Assembly (NCBI GenBank): GCA_018401465.1
Contig: JAGYKE010000005.1
Location: forward strand, 372,001 to 436,000
Origin: Aestuariivita sp.
GTDB taxonomy: Bacteria; Pseudomonadota; Alphaproteobacteria; Rhodobacterales; Rhodobacteraceae
DNA: 64,000 nucleotides
Direction of reading: 5' to 3'
Shown here piece after piece: positions 8,693-17,211 of the stretch (position 1 is its first letter; each line of letters opens with the position of its first letter). Below the pieces are notes generated by a model. It had not been told where the DNA came from and did not search any database. It saw nothing but the letters and a program-made list of their open reading frames with translations. Made by a program: the position numbers and the translations under genes.

Positions 8693-8904
8693 TATGGAAC
8701 CCTCCCCGGCTCAGACCGAACTATTTGCCCGGAAGGTTGTGACAGGTGCGCGACGGGACAAGGCTGCTGGTCCAGTTTGCCGCACCCCTGCGCGGCGATC
8801 TGCCCGTATTTCGGGCAGGATCGGCGGCAATCGGCCAAAGCCCGTGCGATCCGTGATCGCCAGAGCCCGCTGTCCGGGGCAAAGTAACTCTGCGATAGCT
8901 GCTC

Positions 8905-8950
8905 TTGCAACACATGCAATTTTTGTTATATGTTCTCGGCAAACCGGAGG
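8905..8950 (+). promoter_or_regulatory. Promoter and inverted repeat ahead of the sulfur operon
   Basis: An unusually AT-rich patch for this genome. TTGCAA (8905-8910) and TATATG (8927-8932), 16 bases apart, make a reasonable -35/-10 pair; GGAGG at 8946-8950 is the ribosome site for the next gene. The -35 region is part of an inverted repeat TTGCA-ACACA-TGCAA (8905-8919), a likely repressor site of the ArsR/BigR kind that often controls such operons. No regulator gene is adjacent, so the binder is unknown. Confidence 0.45.
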
Positions 8951-8957
8951 ATTGACC

Positions 8958-9821
8958 ATGACACCCATCGTGACCGCCTTTTTCGACGAGGCCACCAATA
9001 CCGTCTCCTATGTCGTGCAGGACCCGCAAGGCAGCGCCTGCGCCATTGTGGACAGCGTGCTGGATTTCGACCATGCCTCGGGGCGCACATCGACCGCATC
9101 TGCGGACGAGATCATCGCCTTCGTGCGCGACAAGGGCCTGAGCGTCGAGTGGATCCTTGAAAGCCATGTCCATGCTGACCACCTGTCCGCCGCGCCCTAT
9201 CTGCAGCAGGAACTGGGCGGACGCATCGGTATCGGCGACAAGATCACCGTGGTGCAGGACACCTTTGGCAAGGTCTTCAACGAAGGGACCGAATTCCAGC
9301 GTGACGGGTCGCAGTTCGATGCGCTCTTCAAGGAAGGCGACAGCTTCCATGTGGGCCAGTTGCGCGGCGATGTGCTGCACACGCCGGGCCATACGCCGGC
9401 CTGCCTGACCTACGTCATCGGCGACGCGGCCTTCGTGGGCGACACGCTGTTCATGCCCGATTTCGGCACGGCGCGCTGCGATTTCCCGGGCGGGTCTTCG
9501 TCGATGCTCTATCAGTCGATCCAGAAGATCCTCGCGCTGCCGGACGAAACGCGCATCTTCGTCGGTCACGACTACAAGGCGCCGGGCCGCGACGATTACG
9601 CATGGGAGACGACGGTGGGCGAACAGAGGGCGCTCAACGTCCATATCGGCAAGGGCCGCAAGATCGAGGATTTCGTGGCCATGCGCGACGCGCGCGACGC
9701 GACGCTGGGCATGCCGCGGCTGATCCTGCCGTCGCTGCAGGTCAACATGCGCGCGGGCCGTATGCCGCCGCCGGACGAGAAGGGCGATGTCTTCCTCAAA
9801 CTGCCTGTGAACAAACTCTGA
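8958..9821 (+). CDS. MBL-fold persulfide-dioxygenase-like hydrolase (Blh type)
   Basis: 287 residues. Metallo-beta-lactamase fold with complete metal ligands: H70-x-H72-x-D74-H75, H145 (HTPGHTP), D162 (VGDTL) and H204 (FVGHDY). Within the family it resembles ETHE1/Blh-type persulfide dioxygenases, which oxidise glutathione persulfide to sulfite. Neighbours, a YeeE-type sulfur transporter and a DUF442 rhodanese-like protein, give the same context as the BigR-controlled Blh operon of other alphaproteobacteria, where DUF442 and the MBL domain are one protein. Start at 8958 is chosen for its ribosome site; the frame is open further upstream without support. Confidence 0.82.
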   Translation: MTPIVTAFFDEATNTVSYVVQDPQGSACAIVDSVLDFDHASGRTSTASADEIIAFVRDKGLSVEWILESHVHADHLSAAPYLQQELGGRIGIGDKITVVQDTFGKVFNEGTEFQRDGSQFDALFKEGDSFHVGQLRGDVLHTPGHTPACLTYVIGDAAFVGDTLFMPDFGTARCDFPGGSSSMLYQSIQKILALPDETRIFVGHDYKAPGRDDYAWETTVGEQRALNVHIGKGRKIEDFVAMRDARDATLGMPRLILPSLQVNMRAGRMPPPDEKGDVFLKLPVNKL

Positions 9822-9842
9822 CGACGAAAAAGGAAACGCGCG

Positions 9843-10274
9843 ATGATCGAACAGGACTGGATCTGGGGCCTTGTCGGGGGCCTCATGATCGGCGCCGGAG
9901 GCGCTGTCTATCTTCTTGGAAACGGCCGCATCATGGGGGCCAGCGGTATCCTCGGCGGGCTGATCGACGGATCGGGCCGGTCGACGGCGGCGGAACGGCT
10001 TGTGTTCCTTGCCGCGCTTCTGGTGACGCCGGCGCTGCTGATACCGCTCTACTCGGTCGATATCTCGACCCATGTCACCGACAACTGGGCGGTGCTGGTG
10101 GCAGCGGGTCTGGCCGTGGGCATAGGCACGCGGATCGCCAATGGCTGCACGTCCGGGCACGGGGTCTGCGGCATCTCGCGGCTGTCGCTGCGGGGCATCG
10201 CGGCGACCGTCGCCTTCCTTGTCGCGGGCGGGGTTTCTCTGGTGGTCTTCCGTCACATTCTGGGGGTGATCTGA
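9843..10274 (+). CDS. YeeE/YedE-family sulfur transporter, first half
   Basis: 143 residues, about four membrane helices, with the conserved Cys-containing motif NGCTSGHGVCGISR near residue 100. YeeE-type proteins import thiosulfate through cysteine relays in the membrane. Here the transporter is split in two adjacent genes, this one and the DUF6691-type gene one base downstream; together they match a full-length YeeE. The product would supply sulfane sulfur to the MBL and rhodanese-like enzymes. Confidence 0.8.
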   Translation: MIEQDWIWGLVGGLMIGAGGAVYLLGNGRIMGASGILGGLIDGSGRSTAAERLVFLAALLVTPALLIPLYSVDISTHVTDNWAVLVAAGLAVGIGTRIANGCTSGHGVCGISRLSLRGIAATVAFLVAGGVSLVVFRHILGVI

Positions 10275-10275
10275 A

Positions 10276-10710
10276 ATGCGGCTGATCTTTTCGGCATTGG
10301 CAGGCGCGCTGTTCGGCGCGGGGCTGTTCGTTTCGGGCATGACCGACACCCGCAAGGTGCAGGGCTGGCTTGATATCTTCGGGAACTGGGATCCGACGCT
10401 TGCCTTCGTGATGGGCGGCGCGATCCTGCCCATGGCGCTGGCCTGGTGGGTGACGACGCGGCGGAGCGCATCGCTGATCGGCGTGCCTTTCCCGCCGCGG
10501 GCCGAACCAGTTCTGGACCGGCGGCTGATCGGGGGATCGGTTCTCTTCGGGCTGGGCTGGGGACTGGCGGGGCTTTGCCCGGGGCCGGCGATCGCCTCGC
10601 TCAGCTATGGCGGGACGGGAGGCCTTGTGTTCCTTGCAGCAATGCTCGCGGGCATGGCGGTGTCACCGGTCATGGCGCGCCTTCTGGACAGCAGCCGGGC
10701 AGCGGCGTAA
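10276..10710 (+). CDS. YeeE/YedE-family sulfur transporter, second half (DUF6691)
   Basis: 144 residues, about four membrane helices. Motifs are GLFVSGMTDTRKVQGWLDI near residue 15 and GLGWGLAGLCPGPAI near residue 92; the latter carries the Cys equivalent to the second transport cysteine of YeeE. It starts right after the first-half gene and presumably forms a heterodimer with it. Confidence 0.8.
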   Translation: MRLIFSALAGALFGAGLFVSGMTDTRKVQGWLDIFGNWDPTLAFVMGGAILPMALAWWVTTRRSASLIGVPFPPRAEPVLDRRLIGGSVLFGLGWGLAGLCPGPAIASLSYGGTGGLVFLAAMLAGMAVSPVMARLLDSSRAAA

Positions 10711-10720
10711 GGGTTTGGCC

Positions 10721-11152
10721 ATGGACGCACGTATGCTTACCCCTTCGTACTCAGTCTCGCCGCAGATCCTGCCCGAGGACATGGAGGACATCGCCGCCCG
10801 CGGTTTCGCGACGGTGATCTGCAACCGCCCCGATGCCGAGGTTCCGCCCGACATCCAGGCCGATGTCATGGCACAGGCCGCGGCAAAAGCAGGACTGTCC
10901 TTTCATGTTCTGCCGCTGACGCACCAAACGATGACGCCTGAAAACGTCGCGCGTCAGCGCGCCCTGATCGAAGGATCGCAGGGGCCGGTGCTGGCCTATT
11001 GCGCGTCCGGCACACGGTGTTCGGTGATCTGGGCGCTGGGCGAGGCCGGGCACAGCCCCGTCGATCAAGTTCTTGCCGCGACACGATCGGCTGGATATGC
11101 GCTCGACAACCTGCGCCCGACGCTGGAACTGGCCGCACAACAGGCAGGCTAG
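10721..11152 (+). CDS. DUF442/TIGR01244 rhodanese-like sulfur transferase
   Basis: 143 residues. The fold is the phosphatase/rhodanese-like Blh N-terminal domain, with active loop C94-ASGT-R99 (YCASGTRC). In other bacteria this domain is fused ahead of the MBL persulfide dioxygenase; here it is a separate last gene of the operon. Likely passes persulfide sulfur to or from the MBL enzyme. The ATG at 10721 is ten bases after the previous stop. Confidence 0.8.
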   Translation: MDARMLTPSYSVSPQILPEDMEDIAARGFATVICNRPDAEVPPDIQADVMAQAAAKAGLSFHVLPLTHQTMTPENVARQRALIEGSQGPVLAYCASGTRCSVIWALGEAGHSPVDQVLAATRSAGYALDNLRPTLELAAQQAG

Positions 11153-11154
11153 GC

Positions 11155-12228
11155 TCAAACCGGGCGTCCCTCGACCTCCTCCCCCGGGGCGGGGGTCAGG
11201 GACAGCGCCGACATATCCTCATCGCTCAGCCCGGCGAGCGCGCCGATCTCTCGCGCGGCGTCGCCGGGTGACGTGCGTGCCAGCGCCGCGATGTCGAGCA
11301 CGTCTTCGCCACGGTCGGGCCGGGGAGCCGGCGATCTGCGCGGCAGCGGATCGAACTGCACGGCCCGGGCATCGGCGACCGCCCGCGGAACCGGGGTGGG
11401 TGCCATCAGGCGCACCGCGCGCTGACCGTTCATCTGCCCCAGCCGCCCCCGCGCGATCACCGCGCCGCCCGGTGCGACAAGCGATGTCTCGTCCAGCCGG
11501 TCACGCGCCAGCGGCACCAGATCGCCCACCCGCAAGGCGTTCAGCCGGTCGAGCGGCAGCCGCAGACGCGCCAGCACGGCGGTCAGATCCGCCTCGACCT
11601 GCATCAGCGGGCTCTGCCCCGGATCGCGCGCGGGGCCCGTCTGCCGCGCCTCGCCTTCGGCGGGGACCGGGTCGGGCAGGATCAGCACCAGATCGCCCTG
11701 TCTGCGCCCCTCGGCGATGTCGAGCGTGAAGGCATGAACCCGGTAGCGCGGCGCCCGCAGGGCAAGGCAGAGCGCGCGGACATCGCCGGCCCGTGCACCG
11801 AACCGGATACCGGTCAGGCAGGCCCGGTCCTGTGGCGCCTCGGCGATGTCGGCGGCCATACGCAGGCAATCCTCAAGGAACGGCGCGCAGATGAGCGCGT
11901 CTGTATCGGTGAAGTCCCGCGGGTCCGGGGCGCGGTCGGCGACGCGACCCATGGTCTGCTGCTGGATCAGTGCGGACACAAGGGGCAGCGACAGCACGGC
12001 GGCCCCGGTCTGCGCCCCGGCACAGTCGAGCAGCACCAGAAGCCCGTCGGCGGCGATGTCGGCTGCAACCTCGTCCGGCGCGCAGACGCCCTGACGCGCG
12101 GCAATGGCGCCGAGCGCGAGCCCGAGAGTGTCACCCGCCGTCCGCGCCATGGCCAGGCGCAGCGCGCGCAGCGCCGTCATCCCGCGGGAGGCCCCACTGG
12201 AATCGGTACCGGCCAGTTTGCGCCGCAT
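11155..12228 (-). CDS. FliM/FliN-family (SpoA domain) protein
   Basis: 357 residues from the ATG at 12228. The C-terminal half has a SpoA/surface-antigen domain (RLNALRVGDLVPL, then GRLGQMNGQRAVRLM), the module of the flagellar switch proteins FliM and FliN. The N-terminal half resembles FliM's middle domain only loosely. It would act at the flagellar C-ring, but no other flagellar gene lies in the window. The frame is open to 12303, so a longer N-terminus is possible. The stop is convergent with, and two bases from, the DUF442 gene. Confidence 0.7.
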   Translation of the reverse strand: MRRKLAGTDSSGASRGMTALRALRLAMARTAGDTLGLALGAIAARQGVCAPDEVAADIAADGLLVLLDCAGAQTGAAVLSLPLVSALIQQQTMGRVADRAPDPRDFTDTDALICAPFLEDCLRMAADIAEAPQDRACLTGIRFGARAGDVRALCLALRAPRYRVHAFTLDIAEGRRQGDLVLILPDPVPAEGEARQTGPARDPGQSPLMQVEADLTAVLARLRLPLDRLNALRVGDLVPLARDRLDETSLVAPGGAVIARGRLGQMNGQRAVRLMAPTPVPRAVADARAVQFDPLPRRSPAPRPDRGEDVLDIAALARTSPGDAAREIGALAGLSDEDMSALSLTPAPGEEVEGRPV

Positions 12229-12354
12229 GGTCGCCGTCACGTCGGTTCGTCCTGCCCCAGCGAAAGCGCCGCACCTGCCCGGGGCACACCCGGAATGCGG
12301 CATTTACCAAGGGTCTTCCTAGCCGGTGCCAGGTTACGATTGTCTTTACGCGGA

Positions 12355-15030
12355 CTATTGCGCAGCCATCGCGCGCGGTGCCGGAAGGAGGACGCGGAAA
12401 GCGCCCCCTTGGGCCCCGTCGAGATAGGCGATCTCGCCGCCGAGGCGGTCCATGATCTCGCGGCAGATGGCAAGGCCAAGGCCCGCGCCGCCCGCCTTGT
12501 CGCCGCCGACCCGGGCGAATTTCTCAAAGATGAGCGCGCGCGCCTCACGCGGGACACCGGCGCCATTGTCGATGAAATCGACCGCCAGCCGGTCACCCAG
12601 CGACCGGAGCCGGATGGTCAGCCACGGGTCGGGCGCGTCACAGTATTTCTGCGCATTGGCGATGAGATTGATGAAGACCTGCGACAGCCGGTCGAGATCG
12701 GTGTCGATCTGCGCGGCCTCTTCGCTGCGGCGGCGGTCGATGGCGATGGGTTTTGCCGCCCCGGCCAGCGCCGTCGCCACCGCATGGTCGAGAAGCCCGT
12801 CCAGCGTCGCGCTGCGCATGTTCAGGCTGACCTGTCCGCTTTCCAGCACGCTCAGGTCCAGCAGATCATCCAGAAGCCGCGTCAGGCGCACCGCTTCGTC
12901 ATGGATGATGCCGGCATAGCGGTTCTTGTCTTCCTCGCTCAGCCTGCGGGTGTCCCGCAGGATTTCCGAAAAGGCCCGGATCGAGGTCATGGGCGTCCTG
13001 AGTTCGTGGCTGACCTGACTGAGAAAGCCGTCCTTCTGCAGCGAGATCTGGGTCAGCTTGTCGTTCGCTTCGCGCAGCTGCGCGGCGGTGCGGGTCAGTT
13101 CGGCCGATTTCGCCTCGAGCTGGCCGGAATACTCGACCAGTTGCGCCGATTCGTCGGCCACCGCCATCAGATCCTCGACCGACACCGTTTCGCCGCCGAC
13201 GATCTGCACGACCATCGCATGGGCCGTCGCGGTGCCGATCGACCCGCTCAGTTCCCGCTCCAGCCGGTCGAGGAATTCGGGCGTCGGTTCTGGCAGGTTG
13301 CCGCCCACGCCCTGCCTGCGCGCCTCGCGATGGAACAGCGCCTGCGCCCGGTCGGGGCCAAGGATGCGGCGCGCCATGGTCAGGAGGTCTTCGGCCTGCG
13401 CGGGCGATCCCGTCCAGCCCCGCGGCCCGACCGAATGATCGAAGACGTTGACGAACTGCGCGCCCTGAAGCCGCTCCAGCGGGCTGGGAAAGCTGAGCAT
13501 CGAGACCGCGATGAAAGCCGTGGTGTTGAGGCTGAGCGACCACATCGTCGAATGCACGATGGGATCGAGCCCTTCGACCCCGAAAAGCGCCTGCGGCCTG
13601 AGCCAGCCGATACCCAGCGGCCCATCGGCCAGCATGGCAGCGGGGATGATTCCCGCCGTCCCGATCCCCGGCAGAAGTGCGGTATAGACCCACAGGCCGA
13701 AGCCCGCGGTCAGCCCGGCCAGCGCCCCGGCCCGCGTGGCGCCGCGCCAGAACAGACCGCCGACCAGCGCGGGCAGGATCTGCGCGATCCCCGCGAAGGC
13801 GATCAGCCCGATGGCCGCAAGCGCCGCGTCATCACCCGACACGTCGAAATAGACATAGCCCAGCGCCATCACTGCGCCGATCGACACCCGCCGCGCCATG
13901 AGCACGACATGGCGCACATCGCCGGTTTCGGTGACGCCAAGTCCGGACCGGGCCGTCAGGTAAAGCGGCATGATCAGATGGTTGGAAATCATGATCGACA
14001 GCGCCATCGCCGCCACGATGACCATCGAGGTGGCCGAGGAGAACCCGCCCAGAAAGGCCAGCATCGCCAGACCGTCCCGTTCGGCGAAAAGCGGCAAGCT
14101 GACTACAAAAAGATCCGGATTCGATCCCACGGGCAGCAGGTCGAGCCCGACGACGGCAATCGGCACGACGAAAAGGCTCATAAGGAACAGATAGAGCGGG
14201 AAGGCCCATGCGGCGGTGCGCAGGTGGCGTTCATCGTCATTCTCGACCACCATAACCTGGAACATGCGTGGCAGACAGATCAGCGCCGCGGCGGACAAAA
14301 GCGTGATCGCAGTCCAGCGCCCGCCCTGCACCTCGAATGCACCGATCTCCGAGGCGTCGATGCGCTCCATCATCGGGGCGATGCCGCCCACCAGCCCCCA
14401 GACAACGAAGATGCCGACCGCGAGAAGGGCAATGAGCTTCACCACCGCCTCGACCGCGACTGCGGTGACAACGCCGTAGTGGCGTTCGTTGGCGTCCAGA
14501 TTGCGCGTGCCGAACAGGATGGCGAACAGCGCCAGTCCCACCGCGACCAGAAACGCGGTGTTATCGGGTGCCTGTTCGTCCGTCCCCGCGAAGATCGAGA
14601 AGGACAGCGTGATCGACTGCAATTGCAGGGAGATATAAGGCGTGACCGCCAGCACGGCGAGAATGGTCACACCGATCGCCAGCATGTTCGATTTGCCATA
14701 GCGCGACGCCAGAAGGTCGGCGATCGAGGTTACCCGCTGGCTGCGCCCGATGCGCACCAGTTTGCGCAGGCCCCACCACCAGCCGATCATCACCAGTGTC
14801 GGCCCCAGATAGATCGTCACGAATTCAAGACCCGACCGCGCGGCGTAGCCCACCGCGCCATAGAAGGTCCAGCCGGTGCAATAGATCGACAGCGACAGCG
14901 TATAGACAACGGGCGAGCGCAGCCACCGCGCCTTGCCAGCCGCCGCCATCTGATCGGCCAGCGCGGCCACCGCGAACAGAATGATCACGTAGACCAGACA
15001 GACCGAGACAAGGATCGACAACGTGTCCAT
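12355..15030 (-). CDS. Sodium/solute symporter-sensor histidine kinase (CbrA/CrbS-like)
   Basis: 891 residues. The first ~480 residues are an SSS-type symporter domain with about 12-13 membrane helices (start DTLSILVSVCLVYVII; RVTSIADLLASRYG near 90). Then a coiled linker (residues ~630-665) and a histidine kinase: H-box SHELRTP with His675, N-box NLIANAQ near 788, G boxes DNGAG near 823 and GAGLGLAI near 850. Such proteins sense carbon nutrients (CbrA: amino acids; CrbS: acetate). The start at 15030 is three bases after the small membrane protein gene. It forms an operon with that gene and a receiver-only regulator. Confidence 0.88.
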   Translation of the reverse strand: MDTLSILVSVCLVYVIILFAVAALADQMAAAGKARWLRSPVVYTLSLSIYCTGWTFYGAVGYAARSGLEFVTIYLGPTLVMIGWWWGLRKLVRIGRSQRVTSIADLLASRYGKSNMLAIGVTILAVLAVTPYISLQLQSITLSFSIFAGTDEQAPDNTAFLVAVGLALFAILFGTRNLDANERHYGVVTAVAVEAVVKLIALLAVGIFVVWGLVGGIAPMMERIDASEIGAFEVQGGRWTAITLLSAAALICLPRMFQVMVVENDDERHLRTAAWAFPLYLFLMSLFVVPIAVVGLDLLPVGSNPDLFVVSLPLFAERDGLAMLAFLGGFSSATSMVIVAAMALSIMISNHLIMPLYLTARSGLGVTETGDVRHVVLMARRVSIGAVMALGYVYFDVSGDDAALAAIGLIAFAGIAQILPALVGGLFWRGATRAGALAGLTAGFGLWVYTALLPGIGTAGIIPAAMLADGPLGIGWLRPQALFGVEGLDPIVHSTMWSLSLNTTAFIAVSMLSFPSPLERLQGAQFVNVFDHSVGPRGWTGSPAQAEDLLTMARRILGPDRAQALFHREARRQGVGGNLPEPTPEFLDRLERELSGSIGTATAHAMVVQIVGGETVSVEDLMAVADESAQLVEYSGQLEAKSAELTRTAAQLREANDKLTQISLQKDGFLSQVSHELRTPMTSIRAFSEILRDTRRLSEEDKNRYAGIIHDEAVRLTRLLDDLLDLSVLESGQVSLNMRSATLDGLLDHAVATALAGAAKPIAIDRRRSEEAAQIDTDLDRLSQVFINLIANAQKYCDAPDPWLTIRLRSLGDRLAVDFIDNGAGVPREARALIFEKFARVGGDKAGGAGLGLAICREIMDRLGGEIAYLDGAQGGAFRVLLPAPRAMAAQ

Positions 15031-15032
15031 GC

Positions 15033-15320
15033 TCAGCGCGTCTGCCCGCTCCCCGGCCGTGGCGCGGGCGCATCGTCGGCGTGTCGCGTGCGCACCTTCA
15101 GCCCGAACAGGAAGGCGCACAGGATCAGCACTGCCCAGACCCCGAAGACATAGACCAGAGCGACCGACATCGGCACGCCTTCCTCCGGAGTGGCCGGCCA
15201 CAGCAGCGGCACAAGCCAAAGCGCGATGCCCAGAACCGGCAGCACGCGCGCCGCATCGAGCAACCGGCGGCGGCGGTAGGTTTCACGCTCCAGAAACAGG
15301 TTCGGACCGCGCGCGCTCAT
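15033..15320 (-). CDS. Small membrane protein, symporter-companion type
   Basis: 95 residues with two membrane helices (about 24-40 and 50-72) after a charged N-terminus with ERETYRRRRLL. Placed between the receiver gene (ATGA overlap) and the symporter-kinase (three-base gap). Size and topology resemble DUF4212-like small subunits that accompany SSS transporters, so it may be the partner of the kinase's transporter part. Family assignment is tentative. Confidence 0.65.
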   Translation of the reverse strand: MSARGPNLFLERETYRRRRLLDAARVLPVLGIALWLVPLLWPATPEEGVPMSVALVYVFGVWAVLILCAFLFGLKVRTRHADDAPAPRPGSGQTR

Positions 15321-15697
15321 CCCGGGCGGCCCGCGTCTAGCAGATCGCGCACCGCACTCAGCACGTCCTGGTTCGAGAAAGGCTTGGTCATGAAGCGGCT
15401 TGCGCCGGCGCGCTCGGCCATGTCGCGGTCGCGCGCCTGACCGCGCGCAGTCAGCATCAGCACAGGCAGGCCCCGCCATTCGGCATCTCCGCGCAGATCG
15501 CGCAGGATGTCCATGCCCGACCGGCCCGGCAGCATTACATCAAGGATCAGGAGGTCGGGCCGCACGCTGCGCACCGTCTCGACCGCGTCGGCGCCGTCAG
15601 CGTGGGTGGCGACCTGCCAGCCCTCGCGCGACAGCAGGAAGCGGATCGCCTCGATGATGTTGGGTTCGTCCTCGATCAGCAGAACGGTGCCGGGCAT
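15317..15697 (-). CDS. Receiver-only (CheY-like) response regulator
   Basis: 126 residues, just one receiver domain: acidic pair E9/D10, phosphoryl site D53 (LLILDVMLP), Thr/Ala switch in MLTARG, K105 in MTKPF. No output domain. First gene of the kinase operon and overlaps the next gene by ATGA. It probably passes phosphate on to, or titrates it from, another regulator. The ATG at 15697 is the only start that gives a normal receiver N-terminus. Confidence 0.88.
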   Translation of the reverse strand: MPGTVLLIEDEPNIIEAIRFLLSREGWQVATHADGADAVETVRSVRPDLLILDVMLPGRSGMDILRDLRGDAEWRGLPVLMLTARGQARDRDMAERAGASRFMTKPFSNQDVLSAVRDLLDAGRPG

Positions 15698-15778
15698 GCC
15701 GGTTCTCTCCCCCCTTGTCGGCGTGCCGGGTTTTTCTGGCTTCCCCGGTCGTCTTTGCATCGCCGATTTCGGATTTAT

Positions 15779-15795
15779 CCCCGGTTTGCCCGGGG
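15779..15795 (-). terminator. Small hairpin after the ScfR-type regulator gene
   Basis: CCCCGG, loop TTTGC, CCGGGG directly after the stop of the 15799-17100 gene. There is no T-run after it on the minus strand, so it may be a weak terminator or a 3' stabilising hairpin that separates the regulator from the receiver gene. Confidence 0.35.
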
Positions 15796-15798
15796 CTG

Positions 15799-17100
15799 TC
15801 AAAACTCTTCGCTCAGAACCGATGGTTCGCGCCGGGCCGCGCACTTGCCCCGGACACACAGGCGGCAGGTCGATCCGACAGGTCTCGCGTCGTCGGCAGG
15901 CCGGTCGACGGGCAGGATCAGCATGGTGGAGAGATAGACCGGGTCCTGATCGAGCCCCGCGGGGTCAAGCGGGTGGGCAATGGCGAAACAGTCGAACTGC
16001 GCCGCGCGCCGGCCCGCCTGAAGAACGCGTCGCCGGATCGGCACGTTCGGCCGCGACAAGGCCGAATAGAGCGGCCAGAGCGGGCAACTTTCCCCGAAAC
16101 GCGGCAGGGTGAAGCCTTCGACCGGCTTGCGGAAGACGATGCTGCCCGAGGCGTCGCAGATCACCAGACCCGCGGAGCGTGTCAGATCGGTCGGGGGCAT
16201 CGCCGCCAACCGCCGGAAGACCGCTTGCCAGGGCAGGCCAAGGGAGGCCTGAAGGCGCGCGGGATCGGGCCCGACCTGCGCGATCACCGCCCGCATCCGG
16301 TCAAGCGGCATGAGCGCGGCATCGGCGGCATACTGGGTCAGGATGCGCAGCGCGATCTGTTGCGCCGCCTCGCTCAGCGCCGCGCGGGGATCGTCGACAA
16401 TCGCCTGCGGGGTCGCGCGCCCGATTTCGAGCGGCTCGAAATGATGGCCATGGACAGCAAGGAAGGCCTCCACCTCTTCCTGCGGGGTCGCACCGCGGTC
16501 GGCACTGGTGTCGTTCTCGCCCAGATAGGTGACAAGCGCCTTGCTGCTTTCGGCCAGCCTCCGGCTGTCTGCATCGAGGTTGCGGTGAAACCGGTCGCGC
16601 CATTCGGCCTCGATCTCGCCCGTTTCGGCGAGGATCGCCGCGGTCGAGCGGATGGCGGTCACGGTCGAGAGCACCTCGTGCAGCGACGCGGCAAGGTTTG
16701 GATCATGCGACAGCCGGTCCGACAACGTCTGCACCGTCCGTTCGAGCGAGGCGATGCGCCGCTGCGCGCCCGCGAGAACCGCGGCCCAGCCGGGAAAGCG
16801 GCCCGCGAATTCGTCGGCGCGCTCGATCTCGGCACCCGCCGCGCGCCCCGCCGCCGCGGCGGCCTCGCGCAGGCTGGCGATCAGCGCGGCCTCGGCCCCG
16901 TCCGACAACATCGTGCTGTCCACTCCCAGCCGTGCGGAGATCTGCGCCAGAAGGTCGTCGCCCACGCGGCGGCGGTTGTGTTCGATCAGGTTCAGGTAGG
17001 ACGCCGAAATCCCCAGATCGCGCGCCAGATCGGCCTGCCGCAATCCGGCCGCAAGCCGCCGTTCGCGGATGCGGCTGCCGGTGATCGTGTCGCGGGCCAT
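15799..17100 (-). CDS. ScfR/RamB-type short-chain fatty acyl regulator (XRE + DUF2083)
   Basis: 433 residues. N-terminal helix-turn-helix of the Cro/XRE type (residues ~8-62: LRQADLARDLGISASYLNLIE), then a long regulatory region of the IrrE-like/DUF2083 kind and a C-terminal Cys cluster (CRLCVRGKC) before the end. This is the architecture of regulators of propionate, acetate and glyoxylate metabolism that sense acyl-CoA. It is followed by an acyl-CoA synthetase on the same strand upstream and lies near accBC, so acyl-CoA sensing fits. Start 17100 is the only sensible ATG. Confidence 0.8.
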   Translation of the reverse strand: MARDTITGSRIRERRLAAGLRQADLARDLGISASYLNLIEHNRRRVGDDLLAQISARLGVDSTMLSDGAEAALIASLREAAAAAGRAAGAEIERADEFAGRFPGWAAVLAGAQRRIASLERTVQTLSDRLSHDPNLAASLHEVLSTVTAIRSTAAILAETGEIEAEWRDRFHRNLDADSRRLAESSKALVTYLGENDTSADRGATPQEEVEAFLAVHGHHFEPLEIGRATPQAIVDDPRAALSEAAQQIALRILTQYAADAALMPLDRMRAVIAQVGPDPARLQASLGLPWQAVFRRLAAMPPTDLTRSAGLVICDASGSIVFRKPVEGFTLPRFGESCPLWPLYSALSRPNVPIRRRVLQAGRRAAQFDCFAIAHPLDPAGLDQDPVYLSTMLILPVDRPADDARPVGSTCRLCVRGKCAARREPSVLSEEF

Positions 17101-17211
17101 GGGACGCTCCTGCCGATGACGGCGGGTGGATTTACCCGGCCGGATAACATCAATTTACAGGAAACTATCTGAAATCAAAGGGCTTGGGTCAGGCTTTACC
17201 GCGCTGGCTGG

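Noticed and set aside
11734-15153. 1139-codon open frame on the plus strand
   Set aside because: It lies antisense to the symporter-kinase and FliM-like genes, which have clear domains. Its product is low-complexity and rich in Arg, His, Gln and Asp, as expected from the opposite strand of GC-rich genes.
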